Of a DNA stretch of 5,839 bases, positions 1-5,347 are shown piece after piece; position 1 is the first letter of the stretch; each line of letters opens with the position of its first letter. The stretch is taken from the NCBI GenBank assembly GCA_023954795.1, contig JAGSHA010000216.1, forward strand, positions 1 through 5,839, in the 5' to 3' direction. The notes beneath the pieces are model-generated. The model ran no database searches. It was not told where the DNA came from and saw nothing but the letters and a program-made list of their open reading frames with translations. Source of the stretch: Oceanospirillaceae bacterium. GTDB taxonomy: Bacteria > Pseudomonadota > Gammaproteobacteria > Pseudomonadales > Balneatricaceae. The translations under genes and the position numbers were made by a program.

Positions 1-1908
1 AAATGAGGCCAGACCAACCGGTGGGGTCACGTCTGCCATGATGCCGAAGTAGAACACGAACAGATGCACCGCGATCAGCGGTACGATCAATCCGGATTCC
101 TGACCCAGTGAGATCACCACTGGCGCCAGTAAGGAGGAAACAACAATGTAGTTGGCCGTGGTGGGCAGACCCATACCCAGAATCAGGCTGAGAATTGCGG
201 TCAGTATCAGCATCAGCAGCAGGTTACCCATCGACAACACTTCCACCAGATCTGCCAATACAGACCCCACACCGGTCTGAGACACAGCGCCGACGATAAT
301 ACCGGCGGTCGCAGTCGCAATACCGATACCAATCATGTTACGTGCGCCCACGATCAGGCCATCAATCAGTTCATTGAACCCCTGACGCAGACGTGCGCCC
401 AGATTCCCCTGCTGACGGAAATACGCCATCAGCGGACGCTGGGTCAGCAGAATCATCAGCATCAGTACGGTTGCCCAGAAAGCAGACAACCCCGGTGACA
501 GCCGCTCGACCATCAAACACCACACCAGTACCACGACGGGTAGCAGGAAGTGCAAACCGGATTTAACGGTTGGCCCCACTTCCGGCAACTGCAGCATCGG
601 TGCGTTAGGGTCATCCAGCGCCAGATCCGGCACACGCGATGCAAAACGGATCAGGTAGAGATAGACCACCGCCAGCAACGCCGCGATCACCATCCCCGCA
701 AAGTCACCAAACACTGGTTTAATCCAGCCAATGCCGTAGTACACAATCGCTGCGATACCGGCCGTAGTCAGGAAACCGGTCAGGATACCGATCAGACGCA
801 ACTGCCATGTTTTCACAACGGCACGACGTGGCAAGCCATACATGTTCTGCTTCAGTGCTTCCAGATGCACGATGTAGATCAGCGCGATATAGGAGATCAG
901 TGCAGGCAGGAACGCATGCGTGATGACCTCAACGTAGGAGATCCCCACGTACTCCACCATCAGGAACGCCGCAGCGCCCATCACGGGTGGCATAATCTGT
1001 CCGTTCACAGACGAAGCCACTTCAACCGCACCCGCTTTTTCAGAGGAGAACCCCACCCGTTTCATCATCGGGATGGTAAACGTACCGGTGGTCACCACAT
1101 TGGCAATGGAGGAGCCCGAGATCAAACCGGTCAGGCCGGACGATACCACCGCCGCTTTTGCCGGACCGCCACGCATGTGACCCAGCAGCGAGAACGCCAC
1201 CTGAATGAAGTAGTTACCGGCACCCGCTTTATCCAGCAGCGCACCAAAGAGGACAAACAGGAATACAAAGTTGGAGGAGACGCCAAGCGCAATACCAAAA
1301 ACGCCTTCCGTGGTTAGCCATTGATGGTTAACAAGCTCTTTTAGTGTGACGCCTTTATGCGCAATCAACTCCGGCATATACGGACCGGCCAGAGAGTATG
1401 TCAGGAAGACGATTGCGACGATCATCAACGGTGGACCCAAAGTACGGCGGGTCGCTTCCAGCAGCAAAACCAAGCCGGTAACAGAGACCACCAGATCTTG
1501 CATATTTGGCAAACCCGGACGGCCGACCAGCTGCTCGTAAAACAGGTAAATATAAGACGCACTGAATGCACCCAGCAGGCACAGTACAGTATCAGTCACA
1601 GGAATATGGTGTCGGGGAGATCGGGCCAGCGCAGGATACGCGGTAAAAGCGAGGAAGGTCGCAAATCCCAGATGGATCGCCCGGACTTCGGTGTCGTTAA
1701 AAATGCCAAAGCTGCCAATCAGCGGCCAGTCATAAAACGGCAGTGGAGATGCTATCCACAGCTGAAACAGGGACCAAAACAGTGCAACAGCCAACAACAG
1801 CTTGCCTTGCCAGCCTTCAGGAATTCGTGCGCCCGTATCATTGGCAGCAACCATGTCCTGAAGTTCTTGTTCGTCGACCTGATCCTGTCTGCTTTGCAGA
1901 TTCGTCAT
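1..1908 (-). CDS. TAXI-type TRAP transporter fused permease (4TM/12TM, DctQ-DctM fusion), 3'-truncated by the window edge
   Basis: Inner-membrane permease of a tripartite ATP-independent periplasmic transporter, which takes up a receptor-delivered solute using an ion gradient. The frame is open for 636 codons from ATG 1908-1906 to the window edge, with no stop reached. GGAG at 1917-1914 lies 5 bases before the ATG. A hydrophilic N-terminus (about residues 1-33) precedes hydrophobic helices. The part to about residue 145 corresponds to the small DctQ-like subunit, and EATRR at 151-155 opens the large DctM-like part. The large part shows two matching sets of motifs, as expected from its internal duplication: GSSIANVV (265-272) with NGQIMPPVMG (302-311), and LGMGLPTTANY (577-587) with ADVTPPVGLA (625-634). 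These polar breaks in hydrophobic sequence are typical of TRAP ion and substrate sites. The fused architecture goes with TAXI receptors, and such a receptor gene lies directly upstream. Family members run well beyond the last visible motif, so at least several tens of residues are missing. The substrate cannot be read from the sequence. Confidence 0.95.
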   Translation of the reverse strand, partial: MTNLQSRQDQVDEQELQDMVAANDTGARIPEGWQGKLLLAVALFWSLFQLWIASPLPFYDWPLIGSFGIFNDTEVRAIHLGFATFLAFTAYPALARSPRHHIPVTDTVLCLLGAFSASYIYLFYEQLVGRPGLPNMQDLVVSVTGLVLLLEATRRTLGPPLMIVAIVFLTYSLAGPYMPELIAHKGVTLKELVNHQWLTTEGVFGIALGVSSNFVFLFVLFGALLDKAGAGNYFIQVAFSLLGHMRGGPAKAAVVSSGLTGLISGSSIANVVTTGTFTIPMMKRVGFSSEKAGAVEVASSVNGQIMPPVMGAAAFLMVEYVGISYVEVITHAFLPALISYIALIYIVHLEALKQNMYGLPRRAVVKTWQLRLIGILTGFLTTAGIAAIVYYGIGWIKPVFGDFAGMVIAALLAVVYLYLIRFASRVPDLALDDPNAPMLQLPEVGPTVKSGLHFLLPVVVLVWCLMVERLSPGLSAFWATVLMLMILLTQRPLMAYFRQQGNLGARLRQGFNELIDGLIVGARNMIGIGIATATAGIIVGAVSQTGVGSVLADLVEVLSMGNLLLMLILTAILSLILGMGLPTTANYIVVSSLLAPVVISLGQESGLIVPLIAVHLFVFYFGIMADVTPPVGLASF

Positions 1909-1931
1909 ATCAGCTCCAAAAAAACAGAATG

Positions 1932-1999
1932 AAAAAAAGAGACCTCTGCCCTACTCGGGCTGATCTGCACATCAGAAAGTGAGCAAGACAAAGGTCTCT
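1932..1999 (-). terminator. Terminator-like stem with T-run between receptor and permease genes
   Basis: Read on the minus strand, AGAGACCT (1999-1992) pairs perfectly with AGGTCTCT (1945-1938) and is followed at once by six more T (1937-1932). The 46-base loop can fold further: CTGAT/ATCAG (1960-1964/1971-1975), or alternatively GCCC/GGGC (1948-1951/1957-1960), which compete for base 1960. The T-run next to the stem resembles an intrinsic terminator, but the large loop makes it weaker than a classical one. It lies only about 24 bases before the permease start, so it more likely trims part of the readthrough than ends the operon. That would give more receptor than permease. Confidence 0.5.
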
Positions 2000-2001
2000 G
2001 G

Positions 2002-2020
2002 AGAAGGCTTAAAGCCTTCT
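2002..2020 (-). other. Perfect 9-bp hairpin just downstream of the receptor gene
   Basis: AGAAGGCTT (2002-2010) and AAGCCTTCT (2012-2020) are exact reverse complements around a single central base, so the RNA would form a stem of 7-8 bp with a 3-5 base loop. It starts 27 bases after the receptor stop on the minus strand. No T-run follows it in either direction, so it is not an intrinsic terminator. A role in protecting the 3' end of the receptor message, as known for intergenic stem-loops in other binding-protein operons, is an inference. Confidence 0.5.
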
Positions 2021-2047
2021 AATTAAAAAAAGCGCGGGAATGCAGGC

Positions 2048-3037
2048 TTACATCCAACCCTTTTCTTTGTAGTAACGAACCGCACCGTCATGCAGAGGAG
2101 CAGACAGGCCGCCGGAGATCATCTGCTTAGGATCCAGGTTGGCGAAGGCAGGGTGCAGGCGTTTGAAGCGATCGAAGTTGTCGAATACCGCTTTAACTAC
2201 CTGGTATACAGTATCGGCATCAACGTCAGCGGAGCTTACGAAGGTCGCAGCGTTACCGAAGGTTGCTACGTCTGCGTCAGAGCCTTTGTACAGGCCGCCT
2301 TTGATCGTTGCATTTGCGTAGTAATCGTTTTCAGCAATCAGCTTGTCGATCGCTGCACCCGTTACCGGGATCACTTTTGCATCACAAGATGTGGTTGCTT
2401 CTTTAATCGCACCGGATGGGTGACCCACGGAATAGATCATTACGTCCAGCTTGTTGTCACACAGAGCCTGAGCCTGCTCGGAAGCTTTCAGCTCAGCGGC
2501 CAGCTTGAAGGAATCACGCGTCCAGCCTTTCTCATCCATGATCACTTCCATGGTGCCGCGCGTACCGGAACCCGGGTTGTTCAGGTTGACACGTTTGCCA
2601 ACCAGATCATCAAATGTTTCTACGCCGGAATCGGCACGGGCAACGACAGTGAATGGCTCGTTGTGTACGGAGAACAGTGCACGCAGGTTTTCAAACTTAC
2701 CCTGATCCATGAAGGTCTTGTGCTTAGAGCCGTTCAGCGCGTGGAACTGCCAGTCAGACTGGGCCATGCCCATGTCCTGCTGACCCTGACGGATAGCGTT
2801 GATGTTCGCTACAGAACCGCCGGTAGAAGGCGCAGTACACTTGATGCCGTGGTCTTTAGTTTCACGGTTTACCAGACGGCAAACGGACTGGCCTACAACG
2901 TAGTACACACCTGTCTGACCACCGGTACCGATAGTCACATAGGTTTGTTCTGCACTAACTGTGGTTGCAGATAAAGTAGCAGCCAGACCAACCGCTGAGG
3001 AGAAAAGCGTCGTTGCGAGTTTGTTCTTCAGAGACAT
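2048..3037 (-). CDS. TAXI-family TRAP transporter solute receptor (periplasmic binding protein)
   Basis: Periplasmic receptor of 329 residues, a normal full length for the family, which captures a solute and delivers it to the TRAP permease. A Sec signal peptide is clear: a lysine-containing N-terminus (SLKNK), a hydrophobic stretch to about residue 24, and probable cleavage after TVSA (29). Family motifs follow: IGTGGQTGVYY (36-46), STGGSVANINAI (71-82) with QDMGMAQSDW (87-96), NPGSGTRGT (154-162) and VGHPSGAIKEA (204-214). Four cysteines (53, 67, 193, 218) could form two disulfides; the last two are also present in the second receptor in this window. The ATG is supported by AAGGG at 3047-3043, 5 bases upstream, and by the signal peptide beginning right there. 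It is the first gene of a minus-strand unit with the fused permease 139 bases downstream. Known TAXI ligands include glutamate and dicarboxylates, but the ligand here cannot be inferred. Confidence 0.95.
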   Translation of the reverse strand: MSLKNKLATTLFSSAVGLAATLSATTVSAEQTYVTIGTGGQTGVYYVVGQSVCRLVNRETKDHGIKCTAPSTGGSVANINAIRQGQQDMGMAQSDWQFHALNGSKHKTFMDQGKFENLRALFSVHNEPFTVVARADSGVETFDDLVGKRVNLNNPGSGTRGTMEVIMDEKGWTRDSFKLAAELKASEQAQALCDNKLDVMIYSVGHPSGAIKEATTSCDAKVIPVTGAAIDKLIAENDYYANATIKGGLYKGSDADVATFGNAATFVSSADVDADTVYQVVKAVFDNFDRFKRLHPAFANLDPKQMISGGLSAPLHDGAVRYYKEKGWM

Positions 3038-3061
3038 GGGAACCCTTCTTATCGTTATTCA

Positions 3062-3074
3062 CCCGCAAGGCGGG
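3062..3074. other. Short GC hairpin in the receptor 5' leader
   Basis: CCCGC (3062-3066) and GCGGG (3070-3074) are perfect complements around the 3-base loop AAG. On the minus strand the hairpin lies about 25 bases before the receptor start, so it would be in the mRNA leader upstream of the ribosome binding site. It is followed on that strand by TGAATAACG, not by T residues, which argues against a terminator. It may stabilise the message or be incidental. Confidence 0.35.
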
Positions 3075-3088
3075 CATTAAATAAGTTC

Positions 3089-3116
3089 TTTACAGCAGCT
3101 CACTCGCTACTGTCCT
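3089..3116 (-). promoter_or_regulatory. Candidate sigma70-type promoter for the TAXI-TRAP operon
   Basis: On the minus strand AGGACA (3116-3111) and TGTAAA (3094-3089) are separated by 16 bases. Each matches four of six consensus positions. Transcription would start near 3082, giving a leader of about 45 bases before the receptor ATG. The match is weak, which would suit a promoter needing an activator. The nested palindrome directly upstream is centred near -57 relative to this start. Other -10-like sequences are present (TTTAAT at 3081-3076) but without a good -35 partner. Confidence 0.3.
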
Positions 3117-3121
3117 TTTTC

Positions 3122-3157
3122 CCTGTCATCCGATGTGAAACACATCAATGTGACAGG
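3122..3157. promoter_or_regulatory. Nested perfect palindrome, probable operator or RNA hairpin
   Basis: The outer arms CCTGTCA (3122-3128) and TGACAGG (3151-3157) are exact reverse complements. Inside them GATGTG (3132-3137) and CACATC (3141-3146) are also exact reverse complements around AAA. Thirteen base pairs fall in two nested blocks, separated only by small asymmetric gaps (3 and 4 bases). There is no T-run after it on either strand, so an intrinsic terminator is unlikely. Its place upstream of the minus-strand promoter candidate, in a divergent control region, fits binding of a dimeric regulator. TGTGA and TGTGACA segments faintly recall Crp-type half-sites, but their spacing does not fit a standard Crp box. 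The regulator is unknown. Confidence 0.5.
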
Positions 3158-3272
3158 AATACCGTCTTAAAGGAGACCTCTCTAACATAGGGGAAAGGCG
3201 GCACCACCCAGACCGCCTGCCATGCCAACAAAACCTCCTTACGTGCCACTTTTCACAAAACCCTGCGCTAAG

Positions 3273-3303
3273 TTGCCAAAACGGGCTAAAGTCTGCCTAT
3301 ATA
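3273..3303 (+). promoter_or_regulatory. Candidate sigma70-type promoter for the SMR-kinase unit
   Basis: TTGCCA (3273-3278) matches five of six -35 positions, and TATATA (3298-3303) is a moderate -10, with a longer than ideal 19-base spacer. Transcription would start near 3310, leaving about 90 bases of leader before the SMR gene. A second possibility closer to the gene is TTGTGA (3350-3355) with TACTAT (3377-3382), but its spacer of 21 bases is poor. Confidence 0.3.
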
Positions 3304-3399
3304 AGCCATGGCAGAGGGTGTTATTTCCCGCTTGTTTAACGCCAACGGTTTGTGAAAAACTTTCTGCTTTAGCGATTACTATCAGGAAGACACTCTTTT

Positions 3400-3732
3400 A
3401 TGAAAAACTGGCTGTTTCTGGGCGTTGCCATTGCAGCAGAAGTCATTGCGACCACCGCGCTAAAATCCAGCGATGGTTTTTCCAGGCTGTGGCCTTCCCT
3501 GTTGGTGGTCGCAGGATACGGTGTTGCGTTCTATGCCCTATCGATGACGCTACATACCATCCCACTCGGTTTGGCCTATGCCATTTGGTCAGGGCTGGGC
3601 ATTGTATTGGTAAGTGCGCTGGCATGGCTGATCTACGAACAACAACTGGACCTGCCCGCAATCATTGGCATTGGTCTTATTGTTCTCGGCGTTATCGTGA
3701 TCAATCTGTTCTCAAACACTTCTGTGCATTAA
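3400..3732 (+). CDS. emrE: EmrE/QacE-type small multidrug resistance (SMR) efflux transporter
   Basis: Inner-membrane proton-coupled exporter of 110 residues, exactly the usual SMR length; such proteins act as antiparallel dimers of four-helix subunits and expel cationic, lipophilic compounds such as quaternary ammoniums. Residues known to matter in E. coli EmrE are present at the same numbers: Glu14 (proton and drug site, in AIAAEVIATT), Tyr40, Tyr60, Trp63, Gly67, Gly90 and Gly97. LGLAYAIWSGLGIVL (56-70) and LDLPAIIG (83-90) are characteristic of the EmrE/QacE branch rather than the guanidinium-exporting SugE/Gdx branch. AGGAAG (3384-3389) lies 10 bases before the ATG. The stop is 11 bases before the sensor kinase start, so the two genes are probably co-transcribed. 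The symbol reflects family resemblance; strict orthology to E. coli emrE is not shown, and the natural substrate here could differ. Confidence 0.93.
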   Translation: MKNWLFLGVAIAAEVIATTALKSSDGFSRLWPSLLVVAGYGVAFYALSMTLHTIPLGLAYAIWSGLGIVLVSALAWLIYEQQLDLPAIIGIGLIVLGVIVINLFSNTSVH

Positions 3733-3734
3733 AT

Positions 3735-3739
3735 GAAGG
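3735..3739 (+). promoter_or_regulatory. Ribosome binding site that fixes the kinase start
   Basis: GAAGG lies 4 bases before ATG 3744-3746, just after the SMR stop codon (3730-3732). It supports this start over the much earlier in-frame ATG at 3222, which would force translation through the whole SMR gene in another frame. The first residues after ATG 3744 also lead correctly into a basic cytoplasmic tail and the first membrane helix. Confidence 0.65.
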
Positions 3740-3743
3740 CGCT

Positions 3744-5330
3744 ATGAGTCTGCTGCAACGTTTTAACCAATTTCGTTATCAGAAACCACTGGGGCTTCGG
3801 CTGCTGGCAGCGATCCTGCTATGCAGCTCGGCGATTACCCTGATCGCTACCGGCACCCAGCTCTGGCTCGACTACCGCTACGAGTTGTCGGCGATCGATG
3901 AACGTCTGCAACAGATCGAAGCCAGCTCCCTGAACAGCCTATCCAACAGCCTGTGGGAGATTAGCCCGGATCAGATTCAGGTTCAGCTCGACGGTCTCTA
4001 TCAACTGCCCGACATCCAGTATCTGGAGATCAGCTCCCAGTATGGCGATTTCTATGCGGCAGGCAGCCGACCGGAAAAAGGCCCCATCGTTGAACGACAC
4101 TACGATTTGCAGCACAAGGCAGGCAACAACACCGTGTATGAGGTGGGCAAACTGACGCTGATTATCAGTCTGGATGAGGTCTACCGCCGTCTGGGAGATA
4201 AAGTGCTGGTGATCCTTGCTTCACAGGGGATCAAAACGTTTCTGGTCTCGATCTTCATCCTCACCATCTTTCACCGCCTGATCACCCAGCATCTGGGCAC
4301 CATGGCGCAATATGCCCGCCGTCTGAAGCTGGACCATCTGGACCGCCCGCTGATCCTTAAGCGCAATGGCAAAGCCCGCGACGACGAACTCAGTCAGGTG
4401 GTGGATGCGATGAATGGCATGCGGGAATCGATGCTGAAGGATATGAGTAAACGTGCCGAAGCAGAGCACGCTCTGGAAAAACTGAACACTGAACTGGAAC
4501 AAAGGGTCACCGACCGCACCCAGCAGCTGGAAGAACGTAATCAGGAACTGCACGATACACTGGAAAAGCTGCAGGCCACACAACAACAGTTGGTTGAATC
4601 CAAAAAACTGGCAGCCTTAGGTGGACTGGTTGCAGGGGTCGCCCACGAGATCAACACCCCGATTGGCATCGGTTTTACCGCGGCCTCTTTCCTTGCGGAT
4701 CAGGCCACACTGCATAAACAGCAACACCCAGACGATCCGCTGGCGGATACAGCGGTGGAGAGCAGCCAATTGATCTGCCAGAATCTGGAACGCGCCGCCC
4801 AGCTGATCAGCGCCTTCAAACAGGTATCGGTCGATCAATCGAGCGAGCAGCAACGTCAGTTCGATCTGATCCAGTATCTGGATGAGATTCTGCTCTCTCT
4901 GCGCCCACGTCTGAAGCGTTGTAACCCTGAAGTGATCATCAACGGTCCCGATCATCTGCTACTCGACAGTTATCCGGGCAGTTTCTATCAGATCTTCACC
5001 AACCTGATTCTGAATTCGCTGCTGCATGGGTTTGAAAATCAGCCCGGTGGAAAGATCACCATCACACTCACCCCGCAAACAGACAGCCTGCGGATCGACT
5101 ATGTGGATAACGGGGTGGGGATTCCAGACGGATGGCAGTACAAACTGTTTGAGCCGTTTATGACCACCAAGCGTAATCAGGGCTGCAGCGGTTTAGGGAT
5201 GCATATCACCTTCAATCTGGTGAGCCAGCTGTTAAACGGTCATATCTGCTGTGTACCGGATGAGACAGGTGCACACTTCCAGATTGATCTGCCGTTGGTG
5301 ACCAAGACTTCAACTGAAGTAGTCAGCTAG
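3744..5330 (+). CDS. Membrane-bound sensor histidine kinase (periplasmic sensor, HAMP-like region, coiled coil, HisKA, HATPase_c)
   Basis: Two-component sensor kinase of 528 residues that should autophosphorylate on His301 in response to a periplasmic or membrane signal. Order of parts: short basic N-terminus; membrane helix 1 (about 16-40); periplasmic domain of about 110 residues (41-152) with NSLWEIS (68-74) and DIQYLEIS (90-97), resembling the small sensor domains of many gammaproteobacterial kinases; membrane helix 2 (about 154-178); HAMP-like region (about 176-232); strong coiled coil (about 238-287). The phosphoacceptor motif AHEINTP is at 300-306. The ATP-binding domain has an N box (NLILNSLLHG, 420-429, key Asn424), G1 (DNGVGIP, 455-461), F box (LFEPFMTTK, 468-476) and G2 (GCSGLGM, 480-486). 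All essential residues are present, so it should be active. There is no receiver or HPt domain, and no response regulator gene is visible. It follows the SMR gene by 11 bases and converges on a TAXI receptor gene. Confidence 0.95.
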   Translation: MSLLQRFNQFRYQKPLGLRLLAAILLCSSAITLIATGTQLWLDYRYELSAIDERLQQIEASSLNSLSNSLWEISPDQIQVQLDGLYQLPDIQYLEISSQYGDFYAAGSRPEKGPIVERHYDLQHKAGNNTVYEVGKLTLIISLDEVYRRLGDKVLVILASQGIKTFLVSIFILTIFHRLITQHLGTMAQYARRLKLDHLDRPLILKRNGKARDDELSQVVDAMNGMRESMLKDMSKRAEAEHALEKLNTELEQRVTDRTQQLEERNQELHDTLEKLQATQQQLVESKKLAALGGLVAGVAHEINTPIGIGFTAASFLADQATLHKQQHPDDPLADTAVESSQLICQNLERAAQLISAFKQVSVDQSSEQQRQFDLIQYLDEILLSLRPRLKRCNPEVIINGPDHLLLDSYPGSFYQIFTNLILNSLLHGFENQPGGKITITLTPQTDSLRIDYVDNGVGIPDGWQYKLFEPFMTTKRNQGCSGLGMHITFNLVSQLLNGHICCVPDETGAHFQIDLPLVTKTSTEVVS

Positions 5331-5347
5331 AGAGCGTACGGGATTGG

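Larger units (their letters stand above)
3038..3399. other. Divergent intergenic region between the TAXI-TRAP and SMR-kinase units
   Basis: This 362-base stretch has no credible gene. It separates two divergently transcribed units and must carry both promoters. From left to right it holds the receptor ribosome binding site, a short GC hairpin (3062-3074), a weak minus-strand promoter candidate (3089-3116), a nested palindrome (3122-3157), AGGCGG/CCGCCT inverted arms (3196-3201/3213-3218), a plus-strand promoter candidate (3273-3303), and AGGAAG (3384-3389), the probable SMR ribosome binding site 10 bases before its ATG. The frame of the kinase happens to be open from ATG 3222 through this region, but this is not considered coding. 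Confidence 0.8.

Noticed and set aside
550..1932. Plus-strand open frames of 255 and 191 residues (550-1317 and 1357-1932)
   Set aside because: They lie opposite the well-supported permease gene, and their translations are rich in Arg, His and Gln without recognisable domains, as expected for antisense shadows.
2090..2974. Plus-strand open frame of 294 residues opposite the first TAXI receptor
   Set aside because: It is the antisense of a full-length receptor with signal peptide and family motifs, and it shows no protein family pattern.
1939..3181. Repeated 9-mer GAGACCTCT at 1939-1947 and 3173-3181
   Set aside because: Dozens of repeated 9-mer pairs are expected by chance in a window of this size, and the flanking bases do not match.
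3273..3351. ACGG loops (3281 and 3346) as a guanidine-II riboswitch
   Set aside because: The flanking stems are only about 3 bp, the loops are not cleanly four bases, and the SMR protein is of the EmrE rather than the guanidinium-exporter type.
3308..3355. Short open frame encoding MAEGVISRLFNANGL before the SMR gene, as a possible leader peptide
   Set aside because: There is no ribosome binding site before it, no run of regulatory codons, and no terminator or antiterminator pair after it.
3222..3743. In-frame extension of the kinase to ATG 3222, giving a 702-residue protein
   Set aside because: This stretch runs through the whole SMR gene in another frame, its translation is rich in Cys, Arg and His without any domain, and ATG 3744 has its own ribosome binding site and leads properly into the first membrane helix.
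3733..3747. Four-codon frame ATG AAG GCG CTA TGA between the SMR stop and kinase start
   Set aside because: It overlaps the kinase ATG and could in principle relay ribosomes, but its own start has no separate ribosome binding site and such short frames are common by chance.
4221..4955. Minus-strand open frames of 121 and 112 residues inside the kinase gene
   Set aside because: They are antisense to the coiled coil and catalytic core of the kinase, with no ribosome binding sites or family features.
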